A stretch of DNA of 64,000 nt from CADCTB01 sp963768975 (GCA_963768975.1 CAVYKB010000014.1:83907-147906); one strand, 5' to 3'. Positions 1 through 9,366 are shown, counted from the first letter of the stretch. A program made the numbers and translations. Notes: a model not told the origin generated them from the letters alone.

Positions 1-162
1 GGTGAACGTGACGATCAGCAGGTGCTCCAGCGGAAGGCCGTCGGCGACGTAGCGGGTGGCGAGGGCGGCGATCGTGAACGTCTTGCCGGTGCCGGCGCTG
101 GCTTCGAGGACGGTGACGCCGGCGGGGAGCGGGCCGCAGGCGTCGAAGGCGGCGACAGTCAT
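1..162 (-). CDS. recB: RecBCD helicase-nuclease subunit RecB, N-terminal fragment
   Basis: Only the first 54 codons lie in the window; the gene runs off the left edge. The translated start reads MTVAAFDACGPLPAGV and then carries a Walker A motif, ASAGTGKTFTIAA, about 20 residues in, which is the typical position and sequence for the N-terminus of RecB (exodeoxyribonuclease V beta, the 3'-5' helicase and nuclease subunit acting in double-strand break repair). The ATG (162-160) overlaps the recC stop codon in an ATGA arrangement, so the two subunits are probably translationally coupled. A SuperfamilyI helicase other than RecB is possible from so short a piece, but the recC neighbour makes RecB the best reading. 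Confidence 0.85.
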   Translation of the reverse strand, partial: MTVAAFDACGPLPAGVTVLEASAGTGKTFTIAALATRYVADGLPLEHLLIVTFT

Positions 163-3100
163 CTGTCCTCCACCGTCTCGGTGGCCAGCACGCCGGCCCA
201 CAGCCGGCGGGCGTCGTCTTCGAACCTCGGGTCGGCAAGCACCTCGTCGAACGGGGGGATGCGCCCGAGCACGAGCTGGTGCTCGGGCTCGGCGCCCTCG
301 CCCGGGTACCTTGCGCTTTCCCACGCCTTGCGGCCGGCGGTGGCCGCCCGGTTGGCCGGCGCCGTCGCGTAGGCCGCCGACGTCGCGCAGTAGACCGGGA
401 TCGGCTCGCAGAGGCCTTTGTCGAAGAGGGCGACGAGGTCGTGGAGATGCCGCCGTGCGGTGGCGCCATCCAGAGCCCCGGCGGCCAGGCAGGCGACGGT
501 GATGTCGCGGTACGGCTCACCGCCGGCCCGCCGGCGGCCGATGGTCACGGTGCTGTAGCGGGCTTCGAGCGCCAGATAGCGGGCCCACGCCCCCAGCCGG
601 TGCTTGGGCTTCAGCTTGCTATAGGTGACGGTGCGGGCCACGTCGCCGATCAATCCGGGGACGGTCCCCACGAGCAGACGGCCGTCGTCGAGGCGGACGT
701 GCACCTCCACGCTGTCGGGGTCGCCCGCCGGCGTGGCTGCCAGGAGCCGGTCGATCGTCGAGCGCATCCTGGCCATCGCCGCCTCGGACAGCGCGCCGGG
801 CGGGAGGTGGCCGCGGGCCAGCTCGGCGGCGACGCACGCGTCCATGCCGGCGCCGGCCAGGCGGGCCTGGAGGATGCGGTCGCCCACCTGCCAGGACTCC
901 AGGCCGTCGAGGTCGACGGGAAGGGCGTCGGCCAGATCGACGCTCCAGTCGCCGAGGGAGATGCCGAGCCGCTGGCGCAGGAAGGCGCGCACCGGGTGCT
1001 CGACGAAGCGCACGAGGTCGTCGAGGGCGACGACCTCGGGCCGCTTCGGTGGCAGGACGCCGGCCAGGAACGGCGCCGGCGGCGTGCGCTCGCCGGCCAG
1101 GGCGCGGGCGCCTTCAAGCTTCACCGGGTCGAAGCTCCAGGGGCGGTCGGGCACCAGGCGGCCCGGGGTGAAGTTGCGGCCGTCAAAGGGCTGCAGGGGA
1201 TGGTGGACGACGACCGAGGTTCGGGCGGGCGCACCACCGTCGAGGCGCACCGTGCGGTCGATCACGTCGAGCAGCTCGCCGACGGGCACCGCCGGCGGCA
1301 GCTCGGCGTTGGTGCGGTCGTCGCGGCCGGCGTAGGTGACGACCAGGCGCTCGGTGGCGGCGAGGACGGCGTCGAGCAGGAGCTGGACGTCCTCATGACG
1401 GCCGTCGCGGTCGCCCACGTGCGGGTCGGTCAGGACCAGGTCGTCACCGTCGCGCTCGGTCCTGCGGGGGAACGCGCCGTCGTCCAGGCCGAGGAGGCAC
1501 ACGACCCGATGGGGGACCGAGCGCATCGGTACGAGCGTGCACACGGTGAGGTGGCCGGTGCGGAAGTTGGCCCGTGTGGGCTGGCCCCGGAGGCGGTCGG
1601 AGAGCAGCGACCGGAACTCGGCCAGCTCCAAGCGGGCAGGGCTGCCGGCGGCCTCGGCGAGGACGTCGTCGAGGATGCGCTGCAGCTGGGCGTGCTGCCA
1701 GCCGTCGTCGGGTGTCGTGGCGGTGAGGGCGCCGCCGGCGGCGGCGACCGCGTCGACCCACCCGGCCGCGCTCTGGGGGCCGGCGAGGGAGTCGAGGGCC
1801 GCGCCCAGGCGCTCCACGAGCTCGGCGAAGCGACCGGCGAGGTCGATGGAGCCGCTGTCGACGTCGTCGAGGGGCACCACGTCGCCCACCAGCCGCTGGT
1901 CCTCGTCGGCCATGGACACGCCGAGCAGCACCCGGTCGAGGCCGGCGCTCCAGGTGTTCTGGGCCAGGCCGTCGAGGTGGAACGGCGCCCGGTGGGCGGC
2001 GTCGAGGCCCCAGCGGATGCCGGTGGCGGCGACCCACTCGCTGATGCGGGCCAGGTCGTCGTCGTCGATCCGGAATCGCCGGCGGACGGGGTCACGGCCG
2101 GCGAAGTCGACGACTTCCGGGGCGGTCACGCGGCTGTCGGCCAGCGTGAGCAAATTCCACACGGCACCGAGGACCGGGTTCGTCTGGCGCAGCGAGCGGT
2201 CGGCCAGCCTGACGCGGAGGTCGATGGGGGCGTCGTCGCCGTCGTCGGTATCGGCGCCGGCGCCGAAGGTGGCTTGGATGAGCGGGGCGAAGGCCTCGAT
2301 GTCGGGGCACATGACGATGACGTCACGCGGCTCGAGGGTGGGGTCGTCGAGGAGGAGGTGGAGGACGGCATCGCGCAGCACTTCCACCTGGCGGGCCCGA
2401 CCGTGGCAGGCGTGGACCTGGATGCTGCGGTCGCCCTCGTCCAGTCGAGACCGGGCGTCCGGGTGGCCGGGCAGTGGTTCGCCGGCCGGGGGCTCGTCCT
2501 GGCGAACGGCGTGCTGGATGCGGCGGAGGAGCGTGTCGGGAGGGCCGGCGTCGACCGGGTCGTGCCGCTCGTGCACCGGCCCGAGGACCAGCTGCATCTC
2601 TCGGGCGTCGCGTCCCCATGACGCCAGCAGCGGGTGGCGGGCCAGGCCGGCGGTGTGGTCGTCGACCCGCCGGCGGGGCGGGGGGCCGGCGCCGGCCACG
2701 AGGTCCCACAAGGCGGGGGAGGGGTGGAGCAGGAAGAGGTGCACGTCGCGGGACGCAGCGAGGGCCCGCAGCACCTGGAGGTAGCTGGCAGGCAGGCGGG
2801 TGAGGCCGAACAGCGAGAACCGCTCAGGCAGATCTGCCAGCGACGGATCGGCGACGAGGCGGTCGCAGGCGCGCTCGAGGCGCTCGGCCGGGCTGGGCGC
2901 GCCGACCCGTGCACGGAGCCGGCGCCACAGCTCGGCCTGCCAGCGGCAATCGGAGGGGAGGGCGCCGCCGGCATCGTCCACGTCGGCCCCCGTCGCCCAC
3001 GCCCGCAGCATCTCCGGCCGGTGGACGGCGTAGCGGTCGAAGAGGTCGGTGAGGTGGCGGGCGGTACTGAACCGGCGGGACCTCGCGCTGCCGGCGAGGT

Positions 3101-3476
3101 GGCCGGCCACCGTCGCCAGCCAGGGCTCCTCCATGCCGGCGTCGATCAGGTCGAGCAGGGGCCAGACTGCGCGCTCTGGAAGCCACGGGTCCTCGTCGCG
3201 ATCCACGCCCGATGCGCCGGCGACCGCGCCCCCGATCAGCCGCCCCGGGAATGGGAAGTCGACGTTGGCACACACGCCGTCGGCCCGGCCGGGTGACGTG
3301 CCCAGCCGGCCGGAGAGGCGCTGGGTCAGCCATCGCTCGACGCCCCGGGTGGGCACCGAGATCACCTCGGTCTGAAGGGGATCGGCGAGGCCGGTCGAGA
3401 CGACGTCGCCCAGGGCTTCCACCAGCGCATCGGCGCGTTCGGAGCGGTGGACGACGAGGCGGGGGACCGGCAGCAC
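159..3476 (-). CDS. recC: Exodeoxyribonuclease V gamma subunit RecC
   Basis: This 1105-residue protein matches RecC in length and architecture. RecC is the structural and Chi-recognising subunit of the RecBCD complex, with a degenerate helicase core and an inactive nuclease-like C-terminus. The N-terminus (LPVPRLVVHRSERADALVEAL, then VPTRGVERWLTQRLS near residue 42) is the classic RecC opening. Later segments such as QVEVLRDAVLHLLLDD and RSVPHRVVCLLGLDDGAFPR are the conserved helicase-like motifs seen in Exonuc_V_gamma proteins. The start is a GTG at 3476; recB follows with a 4-base overlap. recD is not in the window and would be expected further left. The long open frame on the opposite strand (279-2621) is a GC-driven shadow. 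Confidence 0.93.
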   Translation of the reverse strand: MLPVPRLVVHRSERADALVEALGDVVSTGLADPLQTEVISVPTRGVERWLTQRLSGRLGTSPGRADGVCANVDFPFPGRLIGGAVAGASGVDRDEDPWLPERAVWPLLDLIDAGMEEPWLATVAGHLAGSARSRRFSTARHLTDLFDRYAVHRPEMLRAWATGADVDDAGGALPSDCRWQAELWRRLRARVGAPSPAERLERACDRLVADPSLADLPERFSLFGLTRLPASYLQVLRALAASRDVHLFLLHPSPALWDLVAGAGPPPRRRVDDHTAGLARHPLLASWGRDAREMQLVLGPVHERHDPVDAGPPDTLLRRIQHAVRQDEPPAGEPLPGHPDARSRLDEGDRSIQVHACHGRARQVEVLRDAVLHLLLDDPTLEPRDVIVMCPDIEAFAPLIQATFGAGADTDDGDDAPIDLRVRLADRSLRQTNPVLGAVWNLLTLADSRVTAPEVVDFAGRDPVRRRFRIDDDDLARISEWVAATGIRWGLDAAHRAPFHLDGLAQNTWSAGLDRVLLGVSMADEDQRLVGDVVPLDDVDSGSIDLAGRFAELVERLGAALDSLAGPQSAAGWVDAVAAAGGALTATTPDDGWQHAQLQRILDDVLAEAAGSPARLELAEFRSLLSDRLRGQPTRANFRTGHLTVCTLVPMRSVPHRVVCLLGLDDGAFPRRTERDGDDLVLTDPHVGDRDGRHEDVQLLLDAVLAATERLVVTYAGRDDRTNAELPPAVPVGELLDVIDRTVRLDGGAPARTSVVVHHPLQPFDGRNFTPGRLVPDRPWSFDPVKLEGARALAGERTPPAPFLAGVLPPKRPEVVALDDLVRFVEHPVRAFLRQRLGISLGDWSVDLADALPVDLDGLESWQVGDRILQARLAGAGMDACVAAELARGHLPPGALSEAAMARMRSTIDRLLAATPAGDPDSVEVHVRLDDGRLLVGTVPGLIGDVARTVTYSKLKPKHRLGAWARYLALEARYSTVTIGRRRAGGEPYRDITVACLAAGALDGATARRHLHDLVALFDKGLCEPIPVYCATSAAYATAPANRAATAGRKAWESARYPGEGAEPEHQLVLGRIPPFDEVLADPRFEDDARRLWAGVLATETVEDR

Positions 3477-3488
3477 CGTGGGTCGAAC

Positions 3489-4259
3489 CTACCCGGCTCT
3501 TCGGCGCCGGCGCTCCCTTCGAGGCGGCAGCGCGACGTCGAGGCCCATGTCCTGAAGAATGCCGGCGCAGGCCCGGGCCTCCTCAAACCCGGCGACGGCA
3601 GCCACCTCGGCGAGCAACGCCGGCAGCGGCGGGCGGCCGGCGAGCACCCAACGCGAGAACGAACCTTCGTCGAACCACGCCGCGTCCTCCGGGGCGACCG
3701 CCGGGTCCGGCCAGTGCCCCTCGGCGGTGAGCTGGCGGAGCCGCTCCCAGCGAAGGTCGATGCCGGCCTCCAGGAGGGCCAGCGCCGGCGACGGGTCGGC
3801 GGCCGTGATCACGGCCTGGAGCCACGCCATTGCCAGCAGGTGGGCGACGGGCTCCTGCGGCGGGGCGGTCGGCAGGCCGAGCGCCCGCTGGAGGCAGTCG
3901 ACGGTCAGGCCGTACTCGGGCGCGTCCTTGATGAGCTGGCCGGCGTGGCGCACGCGGCCGACGATCTCGCCGACCCGAGGCACGAGGACGACGACCTCGG
4001 CGGTCGACGACGGGCCGCAGCCCGACAGCGGCCCCGCCCGGCCACGGGCGGCGACCCCGAGGGCCGCCCACTCGGCCGGCGCCTCGGTGCCCAGCAGGAA
4101 CTCTGCCGGCGCCACGCCGTCGAGGGGCAGGATGCCGACATCGGGGCCGTCGGGGCGGAAGACGACATGGACCAGGGCGGACTCGCCACCACCGGCGAGG
4201 GACTCGGTGAGGGCCTCCGCCAGGAGGCAGAGAAAGGCATGGTGATCGGGCTCGGGCAC
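3489..4259 (-). CDS. Conserved hypothetical protein upstream of recC
   Basis: A 256-residue protein from a GTG start, ending 12 bases before recC on the same strand. I do not recognise a family. It has no signal peptide or membrane segment; the sequence is Ala/Leu/Pro rich with acidic stretches, and the last 10 residues are a strongly basic tail (RRERRRRRAG). Around residues 60-110 it holds hydrophobic beta-like runs (AEVVVLVPRVGEIVGRV) followed by helical segments rich in Trp and Leu. The position suggests co-transcription with recC and recB. Codon use matches its neighbours, so it is likely a true gene, but no function can be assigned. Confidence 0.6.
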   Translation of the reverse strand: MPEPDHHAFLCLLAEALTESLAGGGESALVHVVFRPDGPDVGILPLDGVAPAEFLLGTEAPAEWAALGVAARGRAGPLSGCGPSSTAEVVVLVPRVGEIVGRVRHAGQLIKDAPEYGLTVDCLQRALGLPTAPPQEPVAHLLAMAWLQAVITAADPSPALALLEAGIDLRWERLRQLTAEGHWPDPAVAPEDAAWFDEGSFSRWVLAGRPPLPALLAEVAAVAGFEEARACAGILQDMGLDVALPPRRERRRRRAG

Positions 4260-4362
4260 GCGCGCCGTCCTTCGGAAGAGGGATGCAACCGAGGCGCGTC
4301 GTCAACCCCGACGGCGAGGGGCGCCCTGACTGTGCCCGCGCCGCCCGCCGGCGTCAAGGGTT

Positions 4363-4953
4363 TCAGGGCAGCGGGCGGACGGGGCCGAGCTTGCGGAACT
4401 CCTCGCGCATGAGCTCCACCGTGCGGCGCAGCTCGTCGGTCATCGGTGACGGGATCCGGTTCTGATAGATGCCGGCCAGCGTCTGGTAGTACCAGAGCTG
4501 GTCCGCGGGGCCGGCGTTGAAGCGGAGGGAGACCTCGTCGCCGAACTGGCGGTAGTCGGCCACGATCGACCGGGCGTTGTGGAGCTTGTCGGCCAGCGAG
4601 ACGGCAAGGACATCCTTCGGCGTCGAGGGCAAGATCATGCGGGCGATGTACCGCTCCTTGCGGAGCCGCCACGGCGGCTTCGGGGTCTCGTCGGTGTCAG
4701 TGCAGCCCCATACGATGCCGGCGACTCGGGGGCCGAAGGCGGCCTCGATGTCCGCCGCGGTGACGTCGGTGTCCTCGATGGTGTCGTGGAGCAGGCCGGC
4801 GATGGCCATGTCCTCGTCGCCGCCGGCCTCCAGGACGAGCGACGCGACGGCCAGCAGGTGGGAGACGTACGGGATGTCGCCGCCCCTGCGGGTCTGGGTG
4901 CCGTGGGCGGCCATCGCAAAGGAAACTGCGTCGGCAAAGCGTCGGGTCAGCAC
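4363..4953 (-). CDS. HD-domain phosphohydrolase, MESH1/SpoT-hydrolase-like
   Basis: A 196-residue single-domain protein. The order of motifs is that of the RelA/SpoT hydrolase and MESH1 family: a His near residue 17 (AAHGTQTRRGGDIPYVSH), the metal-binding LLHDTIEDT motif near residue 55, and an Asp in SLADKLHNAR near residue 120. These residues coordinate the metal that cleaves the 3'-pyrophosphate of (p)ppGpp or a related nucleotide. There is no synthetase, TGS or ACT domain, so it would act as a stand-alone small alarmone hydrolase; the true substrate is inferred. The GTG start at 4953 is preceded by AGGAGG about 5 bases upstream, which supports the start. Confidence 0.85.
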   Translation of the reverse strand: MLTRRFADAVSFAMAAHGTQTRRGGDIPYVSHLLAVASLVLEAGGDEDMAIAGLLHDTIEDTDVTAADIEAAFGPRVAGIVWGCTDTDETPKPPWRLRKERYIARMILPSTPKDVLAVSLADKLHNARSIVADYRQFGDEVSLRFNAGPADQLWYYQTLAGIYQNRIPSPMTDELRRTVELMREEFRKLGPVRPLP

Positions 4954-5095
4954 CGGCCCTCCTCTCCTCGGTGGGGAACCCTACGCTGCGCCTACGGATC
5001 GATCCGTGCGAGCCGTGGCGCTGAGCACTGCCCGGCGGCGATCGCCGCGGCAGCGAGGACGCGGTCGCCATAGGCTCCGGCCGAGGACCAGCTCG

Positions 5096-5932
5096 ATGCC
5101 CGTCACCTACTCCGTCCGCCGGTCCCGGTTCCCCCCACCCTCGCTGGCGGAGATCTTCGCCGGCCCGCAGCTGGTCGATGCCTCGGGATCGTTGGCCCAG
5201 ACCGACCAGTTCCTCACCGCCCGGCCCGGGACCGTCGAGTTGGTGCCCGGCTGGTGCGGGTTCAAGCGTGACGGCGTGGTGTTCTTCCCCGAGAAGCCCA
5301 CCGCCTACCAGGAGGGCGTGGAGCTGTCCGAGCCGGTACTCGACCTGGTGCACGCGCCGGACATCCTGGAACTGGTCGGCATGGCCCTGCACATCCACGC
5401 CGAGGTCTCCAACCCCTACTCTGCCGAGGACTACCTGGCTGACCCGCGGACCTTCTTCCTGCCCTTCCTCGACGTTGTCGAGGTGGCGATCGGCAGGGTG
5501 GACGTGGTGATGTCGGAGGCCTTCGTCACGGCCGAGGATGTCGCCGGCGACCGCCGGACCTACCGGTTCCAGACCAAGGGTGCCGGGGGCTCCCGGAAGA
5601 AGAACGAGCTTCTGGCACGAATCGTCACGTCCCAGCGCGTCACATGCGACTTCGAGGCGGCCGAGGCGGACGTGGCGCGACGAAGCCTGGCGCCGTATCT
5701 TGCCGAAGCGCAGGCTCGGGCCGGCGTGGGGGAGGGTGCGGTGGCTGATGAGGTGGTGTTGGCCCAGGCGCGGCAGCTGCGACGTCGCGCCCTGCAGGCG
5801 CGGGGCACCACCGTCCTCGCCGAAACCAGGGCCGGCGTGACCCAGCTCCTCGCCGACCTCCTGCCGGAGTACCGGCGCATTCCCGATGTCGAGTCGATGC
5901 TGGCCCCCGAGCACGCCGCGCTGCTGCCATGA
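5096..5932 (+). CDS. Unknown protein, first of a coupled pair
   Basis: A 278-residue protein. I chose the ATG at 5096 because the frame upstream reads through arginine/proline-rich non-coding-like sequence. No family is recognised. The centre (about residues 45-150) alternates beta-like hydrophobic strands, with PFLDVVEVAIGRVDVV and VTAEDVAGDRRTYRF, followed by a Lys-rich segment (KGAGGSRKKNELLARI) and a helical C-terminal half. This layout is reminiscent of small PH/GRAM-like folds. The same order of motifs recurs in the next gene (PFVDVVSVSAV, VTEDVAGRRRSVVLL), so the two look like diverged tandem copies. The stop overlaps the next start by four bases (ATGA), so the two proteins are probably made together and may interact. 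Confidence 0.7.
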   Translation: MPVTYSVRRSRFPPPSLAEIFAGPQLVDASGSLAQTDQFLTARPGTVELVPGWCGFKRDGVVFFPEKPTAYQEGVELSEPVLDLVHAPDILELVGMALHIHAEVSNPYSAEDYLADPRTFFLPFLDVVEVAIGRVDVVMSEAFVTAEDVAGDRRTYRFQTKGAGGSRKKNELLARIVTSQRVTCDFEAAEADVARRSLAPYLAEAQARAGVGEGAVADEVVLAQARQLRRRALQARGTTVLAETRAGVTQLLADLLPEYRRIPDVESMLAPEHAALLP

Positions 5933-7254
5933 GCCAGGCGTACTCGGTGCCGCGCCTGGCGGGCTTACCCGCGCCTGCACTCCCGCTCTACGACGCCGGC
6001 CTGGCGGTGCGGTCCCTCACCGGGACCACGCAGCTCGACCATCGGACGATGCCGTCGAAGGGTGGCACCCAGGCCGGCTTCGTGCCCACCGTGGCCGCCC
6101 ACGTCTTCCACCTCGATCCCGCCACCGGGGCTCCGCAGGGCCGAGACCACAACGGCCTGCTGAGGAAGGGAGTTCAAGGACACCTCCTTGCGTGCGCCGA
6201 CGCCGGCCTCGCGTTCGTCGCCGCCGACGCCACCACGGTGTGCCTGGCGTCTGCCATTGCCAATGAGGACGACGACGCCAGGGCGCGGGTCGGGACGGTG
6301 GTCGAGGCGTTCAGCGTGTGGGAGAAGTTCACCCCGCCGACCACCTTGGCCGACGCCGTGCCGGCGGGGGCGCCGAAGTCGATGGTCGTGCCGTTCGTCG
6401 ACGTCGTCTCAGTATCGGCGGTGCCGCCTGCCGAGAGCCCGGGACGCGTCCCCGGTGGCGCCCGCAGCTGCCTCCGCCTGGTCACGGAGGACGTCGCCGG
6501 CCGGCGCCGCAGCGTGGTCCTCCTGGTTGCTGACGCGGCCTGGGATCCCGGCCTCCTCCTGGTGCACCGGTTGCGCGGCGAGGTGCGGGCCCTCCAGCGC
6601 CGGCTCAAGGAGGAGGTCACTGCCGGCGTCCGTGCTGGGTACGGGCCGGCGCCGGCGGGTGACGAGCTGCAAGAGATGCAGTCGGAGGTCGAGGACACGT
6701 GGCTCCTGTGGCGGCGGGAGCAGGGCATGGCCGACGACGGGCCGTGGGGGTACTCCCGCGTCGAGCTCGAGCGGTACCTCGCCGACCTGTCCGCAGTGAT
6801 GCCGGCGTACTGGCAGGTTCCCGCCGTCCGCGACCTGCTCGGGCGGGAGTGCCAGGGGATCCAGGGGGCCCTTCCCGCGCCGGACGTGGCCCCGCCCACC
6901 CCGCCCCCGCCGGCGCCCACCCCGCCCCCGCCGGCGCCCATACGGGTCAAGCCACCGGCCACGGGCCTGAACGAGCTGCCGCCGCCGGCGATGGCCGGGC
7001 TCATACTCGTGTTCGGTGTGGTGATGAGCGTGGTCGCCGCCGGCATCGTCTCGTTCGGCGAGCAGCGCAACTGGGACATGTCGGCGGCCGACCGCCAGCT
7101 CCAGGAACCGCCGTCGGCGGTCTACGGGCTGCAGCACCTGCTCTACCAGGCGGCCACCATCGTCCGCGTCCTGGCGGTGCTCGTGGTGGTCGGCGCCCTC
7201 GTCGGCCTGGTCGTCACCGGCAGCCGGTGGCTGCGCAGCCGCTCCGCCGGCTGA
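5929..7254 (+). CDS. Unknown membrane protein with proline-rich linker, second of a coupled pair
   Basis: A 441-residue protein with three visible parts: a globular N-terminal region (about 1-300) that shares motif order with the preceding gene, a proline-rich linker built on a duplicated PPPPAPT unit (about residues 322-345), and two C-terminal membrane helices (about 357-377 and 414-434) flanking a short loop. The family is not recognised. The start codon overlaps the preceding stop. The topology suggests a cytoplasmic domain tethered by the linker to a two-helix membrane anchor. A role in membrane-associated sensing or lipid binding would fit, but that is inference from topology only. Confidence 0.7.
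   Translation: MSQAYSVPRLAGLPAPALPLYDAGLAVRSLTGTTQLDHRTMPSKGGTQAGFVPTVAAHVFHLDPATGAPQGRDHNGLLRKGVQGHLLACADAGLAFVAADATTVCLASAIANEDDDARARVGTVVEAFSVWEKFTPPTTLADAVPAGAPKSMVVPFVDVVSVSAVPPAESPGRVPGGARSCLRLVTEDVAGRRRSVVLLVADAAWDPGLLLVHRLRGEVRALQRRLKEEVTAGVRAGYGPAPAGDELQEMQSEVEDTWLLWRREQGMADDGPWGYSRVELERYLADLSAVMPAYWQVPAVRDLLGRECQGIQGALPAPDVAPPTPPPPAPTPPPPAPIRVKPPATGLNELPPPAMAGLILVFGVVMSVVAAGIVSFGEQRNWDMSAADRQLQEPPSAVYGLQHLLYQAATIVRVLAVLVVVGALVGLVVTGSRWLRSRSAG
6901..6941 (+). repeat. 21-bp tandem duplication encoding the PPPPAPT linker
   Basis: Two adjacent copies of a unit starting ccgcccccgccggcgccca, at 6901-6921 and from 6922, encode a repeated PPPPAPT in the linker of the surrounding gene. The copies differ only at the end of the second. 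This is a slippage-type coding repeat. Confidence 0.75.
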
Positions 7255-7263
7255 GCCGACCGC

Positions 7264-8196
7264 TCAGCGGGTCCGGCGATCCTCGACGAGGGTGACCGTC
7301 GCCGGCAGGACCGGAGAGCAGGGGTGGCACTCCAGCTCCAGGGTGGCGTGGTCGATGCCGAAGCGCTCCGCCAGCATGGCCTTGAGCTGGTCGGCGCGCT
7401 GTTGCGCATCGTGCAGGCTCATTCCGCCCCGCAGCACGACGTGACCGGACAGCGCCGGCGTGTCGGATGCCAGGTTCCACAGGTGGAGGTGGTGCACGAG
7501 TTCGACGTCGGGCTGGGCGGTCAGGGCGGTCTCGACCGCCTCGGCATCGAGGCCGCGCGGCGTGCCCTCGAGGAGCACCTGGGTGGCGTCGCGCAGCAGA
7601 CCCCACGCCGACCACAGCACGAGGACGCCGATCAGCATGGATGCGGCAGCGTCGGCCCACGTCGCGTTCCAGAGCAGGACGGCCGCGCCAGCCAACACTG
7701 CGCCGACGGAGCTGCCAGCGTCGGCGGTCATGTGGGCGAAGGCGCCGTGCATGTTGAGGCTGTGGCCGCGAGCCCGGTGGAGGACCCGGGCGCTGGCGAC
7801 ATTGACCGCCAGACCCAGCAGGGCGACGACCAGCAGGCCGCCGCCGGCGACGTCGGCGGGGTCGTGCAGGCGGCCCAACGCTTCGTAGAAGATCCAGACA
7901 GTCACCGCCACCAGCCCGAAGCCGTTGAGCTGGGCGGCGAGCACGTCGGCTCGTTGTAGCCCGTAGGAGTGGCGGGCGGTCGCCGGCCGCTCGATCAGGC
8001 GCTGGGCGACGAGGGCGATCCCGAGGGCGGCGACGTCGGAGCCCATGTGGGCGGCGTCGGCCAGCAGGGCCAGGGAGCCGAACGCCGCGGCCGCCACGAC
8101 CTCGACGACGAGGAAGGCAGCGTTGAACCCCAGCGCCACCCACAGGGCCCGTTTCCGCATGCCGGCCACATCGTGCGAGTGACCGTTGTGGAACAC
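7264..8196 (-). CDS. Cation diffusion facilitator family transporter (zinc efflux type)
   Basis: A 310-residue integral membrane protein of the CDF family, which exchanges Zn2+ or related divalent metals for protons and moves them out of the cytoplasm. The N-terminus is His-rich (HNGHSHD). Six hydrophobic segments follow. The paired metal-site motifs of helices II and V are visible as LADAAHMGSD (about residues 41-50) and FAHMTADAGSS (about 152-162), the HxxxD pattern of zinc-type members such as ZitB/CzcD. The C-terminal domain (about 210-310) has the ferredoxin-like cytoplasmic fold signature with HHLHLWNL and a His/Cys tail (LELECHPCS) that could bind metal. The start is GTG at 8196, divergent from the next gene with only 57 bp between. 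Confidence 0.92.
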   Translation of the reverse strand: MFHNGHSHDVAGMRKRALWVALGFNAAFLVVEVVAAAAFGSLALLADAAHMGSDVAALGIALVAQRLIERPATARHSYGLQRADVLAAQLNGFGLVAVTVWIFYEALGRLHDPADVAGGGLLVVALLGLAVNVASARVLHRARGHSLNMHGAFAHMTADAGSSVGAVLAGAAVLLWNATWADAAASMLIGVLVLWSAWGLLRDATQVLLEGTPRGLDAEAVETALTAQPDVELVHHLHLWNLASDTPALSGHVVLRGGMSLHDAQQRADQLKAMLAERFGIDHATLELECHPCSPVLPATVTLVEDRRTR

Positions 8197-8253
8197 GTGC
8201 TGGTGGGCGATACGGCGATTCTACCGGCGGTCGATTCGTAGCAGGATGGCCGG

Positions 8254-9366
8254 ATGACCGGGGCGCGCCAGGATCCGCTTCAGGCCGCGCCGGCCGTGCG
8301 GGAGGCGATCACCCGGCTGGCGCAGACGCTCTACCAGATCGACGCCATGCCGGAGCTGGCCCTGGTGCGAGACCGAGACCAGCTGAAGGGCCGGTCGGCC
8401 ACGGTGGCCGGTGATGCGGCGGCGCTGGTCGACGGCCTCTGGACGCAGTACCCGCAGTTGAGTGAGGCGGCGGAGAAGGTGGAGGCCGCCCTCGCTCGCG
8501 CCGACCGCGACGGGTTGGCGACGCTCCTCCGCACCGCCGAGCCACTGCTGCGCAGGTTGGAAGGCGACGCCGAGCGGGCCTCGTCGCTCGTCGGGCAACT
8601 GGGCACGGCCTGGCGCAACGCCGTTCCCCGTCTCGACGCCCTCCGGGACCGCCTGGCCGCGGCGGCGGCGACCGCCGACACCCTGGGCATGCCCGGCGAC
8701 CCCGAGCTGGCCGCCGCCCGCACGGTCGTCGACGACGTCACCGGCCAGGCTGTCGCCGACCCTCTCGGGGCCGAGGTCGACGACGCCGACCGGCTGGTGG
8801 AGCGCGTCGAACAGCGGATGTCCGAGCTGGTCCGGACCCGGGCGGGCATCGGAGCCGATCTCGACGACGCCACCGCCCTGCTCGACGAAGTCGCAGGGCT
8901 CATCGCCGCCGGCGCCGGCGCGCGGGAGGCTGCCGAGGCCAGGATCGCCGAGCCGGGGGGCCTGGTCGAGCCGCTGGACCCCTCGGTGCTCGACGCCGGC
9001 GCCCGCGCCCTGCGCCCGTGGTTGGAGCGGATCCGGGCCCAGGCCAACGCCGGCGCCTGGCCGGCGGCGGCCAAGGGACTGGAGGCGTGGCGGGAGGAGG
9101 CTCATGAACTGCGGGCCCGGGCGGAGGCGGTCGCGGCGACCAACCGGGCGCCGTTGGAGCGGCGGAATGACTTGCGCGGCCTGCTCGACGCCTTTCGCGC
9201 CAAGGCCGCTGTCCACGGGCTGGCCGAGGATCCGGCCCTCACCGACCGGTACCGGGCCGCCAGGGAGGCGCTCTACGCCTACCGTTGCGACGTGCGCCGA
9301 GCCGAGACCCTGGTGCGGGAGTACGGGCGGGCCATCGAGCACCCGCTCTCGCGAGGCGGTGGCTGA
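8254..9366 (+). CDS. Helical, coiled-coil-rich protein at the head of the PknG island
   Basis: A 370-residue protein with almost no predicted beta structure: long Ala/Leu/Arg/Glu-rich heptad-like segments from about residue 10 to 360, with no signal peptide or membrane helix. I do not recognise a named family. Its TGA overlaps the ATG of the PknG-like kinase (TGATG at 9364-9368), so it is the first gene of that operon. An adaptor, scaffold or substrate of the kinase is the natural inference from the coupling; the sequence itself shows no catalytic motif. Confidence 0.75.
   Translation: MTGARQDPLQAAPAVREAITRLAQTLYQIDAMPELALVRDRDQLKGRSATVAGDAAALVDGLWTQYPQLSEAAEKVEAALARADRDGLATLLRTAEPLLRRLEGDAERASSLVGQLGTAWRNAVPRLDALRDRLAAAAATADTLGMPGDPELAAARTVVDDVTGQAVADPLGAEVDDADRLVERVEQRMSELVRTRAGIGADLDDATALLDEVAGLIAAGAGAREAAEARIAEPGGLVEPLDPSVLDAGARALRPWLERIRAQANAGAWPAAAKGLEAWREEAHELRARAEAVAATNRAPLERRNDLRGLLDAFRAKAAVHGLAEDPALTDRYRAAREALYAYRCDVRRAETLVREYGRAIEHPLSRGGG

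Noticed and set aside
279..2621. A 780-codon open frame opposite recC
   Set aside because: It is antisense to a clear RecC gene and its translation is low-complexity Gly/Val/Ala text; high GC keeps this frame free of stops.
6901..6941. A CRISPR-like or regulatory repeat
   Set aside because: Only two directly adjacent coding copies without spacers; it is a proline-linker duplication.
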